This document shows, piece by piece, positions 48,012 through 60,200 of a DNA stretch of 64,000 nucleotides; positions within the stretch are counted from its first letter, which is position 1, and every line of letters starts with the position of its first letter. Made by a program: the position numbers and the translations under genes. A model generated the notes under the pieces. That model had not been told where the DNA came from, did not search any database, and saw nothing but the letters and a program-made list of their open reading frames with translations. This stretch comes from Norana najaformis (Eukaryota > Annelida > Clitellata > Crassiclitellata > Hormogastridae): assembly GCA_964023275.1 (NCBI GenBank), contig OZ029914.1, positions 50,980,530 through 51,044,529 on the forward strand. The letters run 5' to 3'.

Positions 48012-49403
48012 ATGGCTGAATCGGTGCAGAAGGCAGTCGACGACATCTTGGAATGTCCGATTTGCATCGAGACGATGAACGACACCAGAGTTCTTCCTTG
48101 CATCCACACATTCTGTCTTAACTGCATTCAGAAACATGGAGACGATAGTAAGCGAGACGAAATATTCAGTTGTCCATGCTGCAGACAGACCTGTCCAGTT
48201 CCAGGCGGAGGATTTGAAGAGTTTCCAAAGAATATCTTACTGGAGAAACTGCTTGAGATTCGTGGTTCATTGGTTGAAACGATTACACTTCACACTTCGC
48301 AACTACAATGCCATAACGAGAACGACAAAAACCCACTTCTTGTACAAGAAAAAAACGCGTCTATGTTGAGCCCAATACAATATCAGAATGAGACAGATAA
48401 TAGCTCTACGATGGAAAAGATTTCATCACGGCTGTGCCAATTACCATGCCATAGTGGTGAAGCTAATTGTCCTCCACTTGCAAATAGCTTCTGTGTTGAA
48501 TGCGAAAACTATCTGTGCAGTGAGTGTTGGAAAAGACATACGCAACAACGTGCGACTGTTTCTCATCTTGTTTTACCATCTGGTTGCCCTGAACATCCGG
48601 AGAAAACCCTCGAATTCTATTGTAACTTTTGTAAAGTTGCAATATGCGTCACGTGCTCTTCATCAGATCACAGACGGCATAAGTGCTGCTCTCTGAGTGA
48701 CCACAAGAACGAATTGGAAAAAGAGATTGAAACGATGAAATCTAAGATTTCTCGTACAGAAACACTCGAACGTGAAATTGAATCACTAAAAGCGAAAGCT
48801 CTTCACACTGAAAAATTGGAACGCCAAATTAAAACTTTGAAGTCGAAGTTTACTGACATCAAAATATTGGAAAGTGAAAACAAAGAATTGAAGTCAAAGA
48901 TTGCTTCATGTAAAAAATCAAAGCATGAAGATAAACAATTGCAGACGGTTTATATAGAAATGTTGGAGCGCGAGATTGAAAGACTCAAATCAAAAGTTGC
49001 TTCTGCGCCATTTCTGGAACTCCAGATTAAGAGACTGACTTCAAAAGTTGCTCGCATCGAAGAATTGGAACGTGAAATTGAAGCGCTCAACTGGACGGTA
49101 ATTCAGTTAATCCAGGACCCCAGTAGGATGCATATAGAAACATCTTTCTCTCATCGGTGCCCTGTCAGTGAGTATAGGATGCCCAGAGAAGTAACCAATT
49201 GCACAGTACATCTATGTGAGCAACTCATGTTGATTTGTAGACTATGTCGACAGAAAATGTGCATAAAATGCTACAACCGTAAACTCATAGCAGCAAAGGA
49301 GCAGATGGAATCGGTGCACAACGAAGAAATGGATCTATCGGGCCTTTGGTTCATCGTTGTAATATTAATAGGAATTATCATTTACTTATTGTGCAACCGT
49401 TGA
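48012..49403 (+). CDS. TRIM-like RING/B-box protein with C-terminal transmembrane helix (copy 2)
   Basis: Uninterrupted coding region; the ATG at 48012 matches the start of copy 1 and gives 463 residues. The RING is almost identical to copy 1, with the same eight ligands. An extra stretch of about 45 residues separates RING and B-boxes (about 93-138). Two B-box-type fingers follow (GCPEHPEKTLEFYC and CVTCSSSDHRRHKC in the second). The coiled coil is longer than in copy 1 and shows clear 17-residue repeats such as TETLEREIESLKAKALH. The Cys-rich C-terminal motif (QLMLICRLCRQKMCIKCY) and a terminal hydrophobic helix (LWFIVVILIGIIIYLL) match copy 1. It is likely a membrane-anchored E3 ligase. 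The N-terminal third is much more conserved between copies than the coil. Confidence 0.9.
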   Translation: MAESVQKAVDDILECPICIETMNDTRVLPCIHTFCLNCIQKHGDDSKRDEIFSCPCCRQTCPVPGGGFEEFPKNILLEKLLEIRGSLVETITLHTSQLQCHNENDKNPLLVQEKNASMLSPIQYQNETDNSSTMEKISSRLCQLPCHSGEANCPPLANSFCVECENYLCSECWKRHTQQRATVSHLVLPSGCPEHPEKTLEFYCNFCKVAICVTCSSSDHRRHKCCSLSDHKNELEKEIETMKSKISRTETLEREIESLKAKALHTEKLERQIKTLKSKFTDIKILESENKELKSKIASCKKSKHEDKQLQTVYIEMLEREIERLKSKVASAPFLELQIKRLTSKVARIEELEREIEALNWTVIQLIQDPSRMHIETSFSHRCPVSEYRMPREVTNCTVHLCEQLMLICRLCRQKMCIKCYNRKLIAAKEQMESVHNEEMDLSGLWFIVVILIGIIIYLLCNR

Positions 49404-49609
49404 CAAGTATTACCGAGCATCTAAATACTATCAGTGCTTACACATGCTACAAATGTATGCAAATGTTATCAGTAGCAGACTTCAAGAAGACAGCCCATTC
49501 TATTAAAGAAGTTTTTTTTAGCTTATTGTTTGGAGATAAACAATTATAATTTCAATAATCGCTATAGGTTTTGAAACTCATTAATCGACAGCTTCAGTTT
49601 TTATTCAAG

Positions 49610-49815
49610 AAGAATCTAAAACATGAATTCGAGTCGCAGTTATCGCAGGTGGCTTCACTTGTTGCTCATGACAAAAAGCTTAACAGTTAAATTGAGTAAG
49701 TGACTTTGGAGACAGCTAAGCTTAGCCACCATTAGAATAGCATCCTGCAGGAAGAGAAGGAATTCCATCATGTCACGTCACTTAAGAATTGGAAATCAAG
49801 AGAAAGTGACTTCTT
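49610..49815 (+). pseudogene. Fragment of a third TRIM-like copy
   Basis: The stretch with GAATTCCATCATGTCACGTC and ACTTAAGAATTGG matches the region of copy 1 near 45,820-45,880 (GAATTCCATCACGTCACATC, then ATTTAAGACTTGG). The RING and B-box parts are missing and the frame is not open, so this is a decayed remnant of a third paralogue. Confidence 0.7.
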
Positions 49816-50994
49816 CTTCTTCATCTTCATCGTCATCATCATCATCATCATCATCAACATTTGTGATAGTGACGGTTTTGGGGTGGTGATGAAAAGAAAT
49901 AAGCAAACCGTAAAAACGATAATAAAAGCAAAGCAGTTGAAGAATAATTTTTCATTTTTATTTTTTTTAAATTTCAGTGATTGATCGATGATTCACTACA
50001 ATTATGATTACAGTGACTACGTATAGTGTTGGTTCTTTTGCGTATGGCTTCAAAAAAATAATTATGTTTGATCGTGATTTTGTGTTATTACGTCGAAGAG
50101 CCTCTAAGAAGGTCCCTCTTGAAGAGACGAATTACAATTATAATTCCGTCCATTCGCAAATGTGCTTCCCAACTACTAGCCAATCTACCGAAGTTTTTTC
50201 ATACATCTGACTATATGAGGGAAACACTACATTGTAGAGAAGAAGAGAAAAGATTCTACTCCTGGCGCGGGCCTTTTAGGCTGACTCTGCACCGAAATAC
50301 ATAGGAAGCTCTGCGTTCCAGTCTCGAGTTAACCGGGTCGACGATGGTTGGGTTCTGCTGCTATGCAAGTGCTGCTCTTCCGCACATTAACTCGAGTCCA
50401 TTGTGTCTTTTCCCGTTCTGGAAGAGTTCTCGGCTGCACACAGACTGTTGCTTTCGACTCTGCTCAGCGATAAACGTTATCAGCCTACACCTTACGTCCC
50501 ACTTGTATAGATCTTCTAAATAGTTATGCGTTCAGCGCTTTTGTGAGGCACCAAAAATGCGCTATATTAAGTGTCTTGATATATACATTTTAAGTGTCTT
50601 CATATATACGTACAATCACATTTACAATTATCGTGAATGGATGACGATAGTCATATTGATGACACAATGATTATGAATACACAGAGGAGAACGATGAAAA
50701 TGTTGTTCTTGACGCTAGGATATACGCAGTATTCTAAAGAGTATGAAGCCATCTTGTTACTTTTGTTCCTGGTCGTGTTTTTGGAAGCACAAAGTTACAT
50801 ATCCTGGGCCCACAGCGAAACGACTAGTTCCACGCAGGCCTTTTAGACTTTGCAACGGCTGGTAGCCACAGCACAATACTCTAAATAAATTGCATGCCGT
50901 CGGTTACCGCTTTATACAAGCTGTCACCAACTCACCGACTCGTTTTGGGAAAATACCTTAACTGTGCAGTTATCCTGATCGAAAACACTTCCCT

Positions 50995-51230
50995 GTGCTC
51001 ATATTTGTATAACGCCTACGATTGAGAATTGAACTACGGGTTAGAGCAATACAGTCGACAGCTACACCTTGTTCGTCACGCACAGGCGCTGTAGCGTGCG
51101 AGTGAATGTCTAAAGCTCAGTTCTGTTGTCTCATTCATAGTTTTTGGTGCAACCTGCTGTAGCTCTGAAGAATAGAATCGGCTGAAATGTTGTTTTCGTG
51201 TTTTAGTTTAGCTCACCTATGACATCAGCC
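50995..51230 (+). repeat. Duplicated upstream block, copy B
   Basis: Similar to 47,216-47,450, but no TRIM-like coding region follows, so this block has lost its gene or was duplicated without it. Confidence 0.6.
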
Positions 51231-52348
51231 TTAAAGAATACAAAACAACAATTCAGTATAAATGAGAGCTGATAATGCCCCTTGTAATAGTTTAGAGGTG
51301 TACTTTGAAGCGGGGAGAACGAGAACTGCGGAAGAACCATACAGCAAAGATATTACGTTTCTTTTGGTAACAGGAGTTTTTCAAGAGTTTACGATTTCTT
51401 GAAAATTTAGCAACTTACTTAAATTCTTGTATATACAAATGTTTTTGACAGAAAGCAAGCATGGGTAACGCTTTTTCATCTGCAAAAGTTGTAATTTTAA
51501 ATGTGCAATGTGTTCTGTGAACTTAACTACTTCTTAGTTATAATCGACTAGCCATCAAGTTATGCATAACACTTACAGTTAGTACAACTGGCTGGAGTTA
51601 AAAAGCAGCCTTAAGAAATAAACCGCAGATAAAACATTTATATTAAGTTTTAGCAGAAATTAATTATGTGCACATACATGTAAAAGAGGAAACCAGGCAT
51701 TTTGACTTGAGCGTTCAATCTTCCTTAAGTTTCTAGTAAACACGTGTTTTTTGGTAGCCCTTCGACTTCCATGTTGGAGGTAATCGGAATACACTAACTT
51801 TAAAACAAATCGTCCTGTCAGATCATGTCAGCTTTAAGGTTTTGTTAAATTCAGGTTATTATCATTATATGCTCAATTGTTAAATTGAACACTTGATTTT
51901 TAGTGTAATTATTTGCAAGACTGCGATTAAACTTACGTCTTACATTTTATTTTGGGACTTGGCTTAAATAAGCTATAAATAAAAAAATGAATTCGTAGAT
52001 AAATTCTACCAAATTTAGATACTCAACAGAAACAGAATGACTTTAAAGTCAACGTCAAAAACATTCCTTTTTCTGTCTATGTAGGTATTTCATAGTTTAA
52101 CAACACTTTTTATTGGCAAAACAATGCAGGGCATTTTTAGAAAGATGAATATGCAAAACGAGAGTTTTAATCAGGACTTCACCTAAGAAACAATCCATGA
52201 CTGTGTTAGCGATCAAAGGCTGATTGCCATTGCACAAAAATAAATGATTAAACTTCGTGACCAGAGGTGGTATGCCAATAATGTTGTTGACTGTTGACTT
52301 AAAAGTTGAAGCAACCATATGTTCATCTGTAGAGTCTACTCATACGTG

Positions 52349-54929
52349 ATGGCAAATACTCCGCTCCAGTTCCTTCTGTTGTGTGTTTGCATTCTGTTTC
52401 CATCAACAATAAAAGGTAATTTATCGATGTCAGACTTCATAAGGGCTGATGCAATGAGCGTCTCTCTTATTTTATGTTGAACTAAGGACATTGGAGCTTT
52501 ATTTTCTATCAGTAGAAGTCTTCATACCTTCCAGTGGTTTAACGCTATTTTAGATGAATACAAACATGATTACAGCATTTCAGCAACACAGTATTTTCCA
52601 AGAATGTCAAGGCTTCAAAGTGAAATGTTAATTTCACACGTAGCATCGGAATTCGACCTGGTGACGCAGTGGTGAAAGACAAACGCCTTCACCACTGTGC
52701 CAAGCCAAATGAGTGCTGTGCACCAACTGTGAACAGAAAACCACTCAACCGATCAACTCTTGAAATTTTGAAATGAATTTCTAGGTAGAGGAGATCTCAA
52801 GTCAAAAATATTCTGAAAACGATACACCCAACATATTTATACACGTCGTGTTCGTTTTACCTGTTCCCAGACAGGTCGCATTTTGACTCATCTTTATCGG
52901 GGGTGCGTTACACAAAGAGCTTACAACCATGAAGCCCAAAGGGTTCGCTCGCCGCTTCATCGATTCTGCTGGCATTAACGAATTAGTGGCACGTCAACTT
53001 AGCATAGAGCTAAAACAGTTTTTAATTCTAAACTGACACGTTTTCTGTATTATAGAATATCCCCTTCTGATAAGCTATCAAATTGGTATGTTCTATTGTC
53101 TTCGTATTCGATTTTGTCTTTTGAGCTTCATGTTGACGTATTTATTCAGTTTGCGTCGAATCAACAACCACTCAGCCAATATCTACGACAACTACGTCAA
53201 CAACAACCCTGTCCTCAATTACAGCAACAACGCCTTTGACAACAGATACGCAGCCAACCACGACAGTGGACCCACGACCAACTACTGGTAGTTGCGATAA
53301 ATTTATTTCATATGAGATGAGTCAAAGTAGTTCAAAAGTAGTATTGATGTAATTTGAGTTTATTGTAGCTGTGTACCCTTCTAATATAATCTAGTCTTAT
53401 ATTTGCTTCCAGTATTATCTATTCTTTGACCTCTACTGTTTATCATCTACACTACCGCACTCAATTCACTCATTGAAGGATCATCAGCTGATCATCACCT
53501 CTATGCTGATGACATCCAATTATTCAGCTCTTTCTTTCCGAACTGTTTCACCGCTCTACAGATCATTTTTATTCGTGTGGTGACACAAATCTCCTTGATG
53601 ACATATAATCTCCTATGCCGTAACCCGTCTAAAACTCAATTCATATTTGTAAGCTAAAAAAATTCCCGACCCTCCTGTTTCCTTCCACCTGAATTCAGTC
53701 TCTTTTCACACCTTTAGTACTAACTACCTTCTTCTGTTCGCAACTTAGATGCGATCTTCGGCCAAAACCTCAATTTTCTGATCATATCAGTCATCTATTC
53801 AGCTCTTGCTTCATACATATGCATGATCTTCGCAGAATCCTCACTGTGCACTTTAAAAGTGCATCTATCATCGCCACATCCATAATTCATGCAAAACTTG
53901 ACTACTGTCATTCACTTTTCCTCTAAATAGACACCACGCAAATAAACCGCCTTCAAGCTATTCAAATTTCTCTTGCCCGTGCTGTCAACAAAACCCCCAG
54001 ACATCATCATATCACCCGTTCGCAACTCACTTCACTGGCTTAAAATACCTGAACGAATAGATCACAATATCCTATCTCTTACCTAGAACACAATCCTCCC
54101 AACTCTTCTATCTTCGTCAATTATTTACATTTCAACCACTACGCTTAACTCTCTCCTCTTCCGAAGTATTACACTTAGAGTGGACATGAATTCAGTTGAT
54201 TATATTTAGCATTTAAATAAGACTAACTTTGTGTTAAATTAATTAATTTAATTAATTATTATTATAGCAATCAACACTTCCGTATCTGTGTAAACTCCGT
54301 TCAGCATAAACAACGGTAACAACATTGTGTGTTTCAAACTGTACAGAGTGCAATTGTTCGCAGTGTCCAGCCTGTCCTTCACTACACCAGAATTGTACAA
54401 AAGCCAACGAATGTCGGTCGAGTAAGTCTACATTTATCTATTAAAGAGGATAACTTTTCCTATTTCTAAATTCGGTCAATGAGAAAACAAAACTTTTCGA
54501 TCCTAATAGTTCATATAATGAGATCTCTAACTCCATCTCATTTTAGCAGCAAAATTATTATTAAATGATAGAATTTTGTGGCCTTGCTTTTCAGATCAAA
54601 CAAGTTCCACACAGATCTACAGCGAATGTGTCGTGAAGGCGGAGTTGTATGCGAAATGCAATATCTTCTGTCAAGAGACCTTGCTCTGGGGAGTTGTTGT
54701 GACTCTCAGGAACGACAGTCGGTGGTTGATACACGATCGTCTTTTTGGTGATCACAAATGCGAGATGGCTGTCATCGATGCCTCGTGTATGTCTAGTGAT
54801 TGGAAGCTTTTAGCGGAGAAAAAAATTACAGTGTCTGGAGTTGGTGATTACGTAGAAGCGGGAACTCTCTCCAGCTTCAATATGACCGATTGCAGCGAAT
54901 CGTGTAGGAGAATGATGAATCTGCCGTAG
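52349..54929 (+). CDS. Secreted Thr-rich (mucin-like), Cys-rich protein, gene A
   Basis: Four exons with phase-1 introns: 52349-52415, 53150-53287, 54347-54421 and 54595-54929, giving 204 residues. Exon 1 encodes a signal peptide (MANTPLQFLLLCVCILFPST) nearly the same as that of the gene at 57285. Exon 2 is about 45 residues, almost half Thr, and probably O-glycosylated. Exon 3 is a 25-residue segment with six Cys (CNCSQCPACP). Exon 4 encodes a Cys-containing domain of 110 residues with seven Cys that I do not recognise; it ends at TAG with no membrane helix. Intron 1 shares sequence with the introns around the Ig-like exons of gene B, yet no Ig-like exon is present. Intron 2 carries a broken LINE. 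It is probably secreted; the role is unknown. Confidence 0.7.
53395..54175 (+). mobile_element. Degenerate LINE reverse-transcriptase fragment
   Basis: Broken frames read as LLFIIYTTALNSLI, then HHLYADDIQLFSS (the YADD active-site motif). Further on they read as LRRI, TIHAKLDYCHSL and ITR-type segments typical of the end of CR1/L2-like ORF2. Several stops and frameshifts show it is dead. It lies in intron 2 of gene A. Confidence 0.8.
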
Positions 54930-57284
54930 CAACAGAACTAGACAAAACTTTAACCTATAATGACTCACATGAGTCGCGTAGCTTTGCACCATAAACTTCG
55001 ATATATCATCTATTTCATTACCAAATGAATCCTGACTTTTATTTTATTGTCCTTATATCCAATTCGTTGCATGACCAGCTAATTGTGGGCCATCGACGGC
55101 AATCTAAATTAAATTGTTTCATAGCAAAGGAAAAGCAGAATATAAAATCATCTGATTTTAGGAATGCTGGATGCGAAAAAGTTCTGCAAACTTTGGACTA
55201 TTTTATTTTATTATGATTGCATAATAATTAATGACAGAAATATGCATAATGAATTAGAATGTTCCTGTATTTATTCTAAGTGTCGATAACACACACGTTG
55301 ATGATGCAATTGATTGTCCATATTTGATAGCTGAAAAACGGTGATTAGCATTCGTTTACCTTGCTAGCACTTTCTAAGCCAGAGCAGATCTATATTCTTT
55401 ATGAATAGTGTTTATTATTTTCTTGGAATGTTGAGTAGGCCTATTCTGCTTTTGCACCTTAATATAAAGAATTTTGTAAGCACAAATTAACTTATATGAA
55501 ACCCTGAATTATACCACAATATCTTGGAGACTAAGATCCTTGTAATGAAAGTGTTAATATTTACGAGGAGAAAGTTTGTTAATATTTATGAGGACAAAGT
55601 AGAGTATACTCCTTGCACTCACTGCTCAAAGAATTAGGTCAAAGCAGAACATTGTGATTGAAGCAGAGACCATAGTCATTCAGACATCTGGGAAAGAGTT
55701 TCATATTACATCAAGACAATCCGCCCAGACATAGCAGCATAAAACTACAAAAAGAAAACCTCTGAAGAGCAGTGCAACAAAGAAAAAAGCTAAATTTGGT
55801 AAGGAAAGTTCTGCTTTGACTGGGGCACATATACTTTTCAGATAGTAACTAGAATCCTCGGATGGCCGATGTGTCGTATGGCGGCTCACGCGTCTTCGAA
55901 GGAAACGCCCCAACAACCCTCCAAAACACTTAAAAACAACGGCGAATAAGCGAAGTAACTCCAAGAACCAGACTAGATCACGTTAGGAGTCGGAAGAAAC
56001 AAAAATTATTGGACAAAATCCGCAAGTAACCAACTAATTATTCAAAACTGACAGATTCGACAAACATGCGGCCATCTTGGCCACGTGTGCTGTATATCAA
56101 AGGTACCACTTTCATTAAGGCTAAAGATTTCTTGGAATTATCGATTAGCCACCATATTACGCGTGCAACTTAAAGTTAGTAAAGCTGGATGCAGTTATGA
56201 GGCTATTCTTAACATTTTTAGGTAGGTTAAATGTTAAAGGAAAAACATTTCCTATGACACATATACTTGCACACCCAGAGGGATCAAATTATTGCCTTAG
56301 ATATACAGGCCTATTTACATTAGCATAAATAAATTGCTTTTATTCGCAAATAAATAAGCCAATTGAATAATAGCGGGATCTAGTGTAGGTCTAAACGGAT
56401 GTGTCTCAGCATGTGTTAAACATAAGAAATAGAATTCCTAAAAGCAAATATACCACACGACTCTATTCAAAATACAATAGAACAAAGAACTGAATCTTTT
56501 AGGCTAGTGAACCTCACGACTCTTAAGATGCATTATGTAAATAATCTTTATGGGAAATATTTATGCGGTTATTTTGTTTCTCGTCCTACAATGGAAGCCA
56601 GACAGTGGATCACAAACTGCATGGTTCGCTACCATTTAACTAGAATTAATTTAACATAATAGTACATTATGCGGCTTTCCGGCGTACTACAAAAGTACTC
56701 TGCTGGACTTCATCCCTAAATCAAAGGCCTCGAGCAACTGGCTGGAGGTCTTAAAGGTGGTCGCTTGGTGCAGTTTATGCGACGCTGATTATGTAAAGTG
56801 AAGCAAAGCACGATCGAGCACGGTTAGTACTTGAATCGATGATCGACCGTTAAATACCACACCATCTGGAACCAACTCAGCCCTCCATCCTTTCGGGATC
56901 GTTAAATAATCTTTACAAACAAGAAAAGAGTATCCTGTTTTTAATTGCTATGGCCTTGTTTGCGCCTAAGTCGAGTTGTCGCAGTAACCCTGCTAGGAAG
57001 TGTGTGTAAACAAGTGCGTTGCATTTAACCGTAATCACTGTAGTGTAATGGATATTTAAATCACAGAACTTTACCCCAGAAAAACAACTCATGACTGTCT
57101 TTGTGTTTCTACTATAGACCCCCAACGATTGATTGCTAGTGCATTAATATGAATTAATTAAAATCTTCGTGACAGCCGGATGTCGAACGCTAATAATGTT
57201 TTTGAGGGTTGATATAAAAGTGGAAGCATCGAGAAAAATCTTCTAAGGCAGACTTTGTTCATCTGTGGAGACGGCACATACGCG
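54930..57284. other. Spacer between genes A and B
   Basis: No gene is recognised. An 87-residue antisense ORF at 55,701-55,964 lacks supporting motifs. The last 100 bp (from about 57,150) resemble the sequence just upstream of gene A's start (about 52,200-52,348), so promoter and signal-peptide exon were duplicated together. Confidence 0.5.
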
Positions 57285-60200
57285 ATGGCAAATCTTCAGC
57301 TGAAGTTTCTTCTGTTGTGTATTTGCAGTTTGCTTCCATTAACAATAAAAGGTAAGTCATCGACATTATACTCCATAGTTGCCTATCACATCACAAAAAA
57401 TCATCGTTTTCCAAAATGCCTATAATCCGAAGAAAATGTGCAAAGATTATTCTTTTAATAAGAAAGCTACACACGAGCAGAGTTTCTCGATGGCTGTCAA
57501 CTCTCATTGAGTCGGATGACCTACACTGACTATCGCTTTTTAACGATTCCAAGGGCTATCAAACGCAGACTAAGGCTGTAATGAAGCCTACCGTTAATGG
57601 CGTCATTACCTTAAAGAAGTTTGCGTGAAAGAGGTCAGATAAGCTTTTTGCTTATTTATTAACTGCCTCTTGCGATACGGTGGTCTATTCGGTCAGCGCA
57701 TTTGGTCTGAATCGATAGGTTGCGGATTCGCTCCTGCTGAGCTGATTCCGTGTAACGACTCTGGGCAAGTTGTATCAAGCAATATAGGTTGGTAACATCT
57801 TCAACTGTGAAGTAAATAGCAAGACCTGCGATGCGCTGGTTCCATGTCCAGTTCAAATGCCGAAAAGCGGAAAATCAGCATCTCTTCTACGTTCCACTAA
57901 GGACAACGAAGCCCTACTTTCTTGCTATAGAAGTCAAATGAATGGCGAGTAGCATGCGTAAATCTAAAACCACTCAGCGGATCAACTTTAAAATTTGAAT
58001 GGATCATTAGGTACCTGAAAGACACACACAGCAGAAGATATCCTGGGTCTTTTGCATGTGCCCATCTCTGATATTTATCATTATCGGTGTTGACCAAGAA
58101 ACTTATCGAGTTCGGCCTCCGCTCCATCGATTCTACTGGCAATAAAAAAATCAATTACACCTCACTATCTTTTAGAACTAAAACGGTTGTTTATTCCAAA
58201 ATAGCAAACTAGAACGACTTCCTTATTACAGAAGGTCCACTCAATATTTTCAAGTATCATTTAACTGGATTTTAAAATCGATCCTTTTCATAAATCAGTT
58301 GCCCGCAAATCATTTGACTTCTACTCTTCTGCCGTTGCCACTTTTTCTTTCCGTGCCCTCATGGAACTAGGGAATCAACCGCCTTTGTCATTGGTGAGTA
58401 GTTTCAAACCAAATCCCAAATTCATTAAAATACAAGAGTAAACAAATACCAGTTTCAGTGGCGTTAAAGAAGTTCTTAGATCAGATTAGATTAGGTATAA
58501 ACAGCCTATTAAGGCACCAGCGTCACACTACAGAGCTCGCAGATTTAACAGTTTTCGAAATCTTATGCAGAGAAAGCCTGAACCTATACGTTGATATCAA
58601 TGTAAGGCTTTTGATAAGTTTTTTAAAGCCGTTGCGTGAATATTCAGATATATAAACAACAGGAAAATTTAGCTAAGAACTTAGCCTTTTCGCCGGAGAT
58701 ATGTGAGATTCGGGTCACTATAAGCACTAGTTTGCGTACGAATGAAAGTCACTTGTGAAGGGCTATCAGTGAACACAGAGTTCGAAACTACATAACTGTT
58801 GCCAGAATTGTGTGTTTCAGATGCATATCAACAATGCATAACGTCCCTAAGAAATACCGCCGTTTACGAGTGAATATATTTACGACTGAATATGATGCTA
58901 AACCGTGCAGGTAATCCTGGTCGGTTAGGCCAGCTCATAGTACATTTCTTCATATAATTGTTTTCATGTTTTCGCGCTTGTTTTTATGCAGGTGCATACC
59001 AGGAATGCGTGACGACCGTAAGAAATACCGTCGTTTACGAGGGAACACTGAATACGATTTTGAGCTGTGCAACTGGACCCAACGGCTCAGCGTGGACGGT
59101 TAGGCCAACTTCACAGGCGTCGAGATCTTACCAAATCACGAATTTTGACTACACTGTTTCTCCTACTTTAACGAACCTCTACGCAATTAACCAATCCGGT
59201 CTAACTGTACGCAACGCTACTATAACGCCAACAGATGGTCCAATATCTACTACTGGATTCTACTTCGTGCGATTTCCAAACACTACCAACCAGACCGCGT
59301 CCAAATTAGTTGTCATCCGTAAGTAAACTAATTGCTTTTGTAATTTTCTAATACACGACATTAAATTAAGATTTATAAATGACACCAAGGCAACACTAAA
59401 ACAATGCTGATATTGTTTTAGCTTTTCTATGTTGCATTTTAAAAAATCTGTTAGCCAAATTTCAGCGCCATTTTGAGGTAGATTGGCTGAGCCGTAGATG
59501 GACACATGGCGTGTTAAGAGATGAATTACTTACTTACTTACTCACCTGCTTACTTACTGAGCAGATAGGCTACATCGATCGAGTTGAAAAGTTATATAGA
59601 ACAAGGTGAAAAGATTCAGCGTTTTGTCTGAATGGAAATGTGTGTTTGTGCAGAAATACATGCGTCTATAATCTACAATCTAAAACACGGTACTAATTTT
59701 ACTGATGTTTCGTATTTAAGGTTCTGGTCCGATTTGTTCCTGTAGTCATTCGGCTTCCGACGCCGTCACAATATCATGCAACATTATTTATGCCGATCAT
59801 CCAGCTGCTCCGATCAAAGAAATTATAAACTGTACAGCCAATGGTCAGGTCTATACCTTGGAAACACCTGCTAGGACTCCAATTCCGTACAATTCTACAT
59901 ATACAGTATATGTGTACAACTCAACATCGACCATCACCATTAATGACACCGCTCCTACGACTTATGATTGTCACCTAACGTTTGCTGCACCAAATCCTCC
60001 AGCACCTGCATATCTGGCTAAGAATGCGCCTGACTTCAGTGCATCCTTTACAGGTGAATGTGATTAAATTTTAGGTACAGTGTTAATTGTCGCCAAGTCA
60101 TTTAGTTAAATGTGATCGGATGGTTGGTCCTGCAATAACTAGTCCATGGGCAACTGGTCTCTAGGTAAATGGTCTCCAACATCATGTCTCACAACTGATC

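Larger units (their letters stand above)
49404..52348. other. Spacer with TRIM relic and duplicated upstream block
   Basis: Holds a degenerate TRIM-like fragment (49,610-49,815), an ATC microsatellite (49,815-49,860) and the second copy of the upstream block (50,995-51,230). The remainder, including a 69-residue ORF at 50,637-50,846, has no recognisable gene. Confidence 0.5.

Noticed and set aside
50637..50846. 69-residue ORF with a hydrophobic stretch
   Set aside because: No motif or related copy; the length is expected by chance in AT-rich spacer.
53088..53291. Asn-rich ORF overlapping the Thr-rich exon
   Set aside because: It is the wrong frame. The Thr-rich frame has matching splice sites, phase and a paralogue at 60,877.
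55701..55964. 87-residue antisense ORF with hydrophobic C-terminus
   Set aside because: No family motif, no splice partner and no paralogue in the window. It could be real but cannot be supported.
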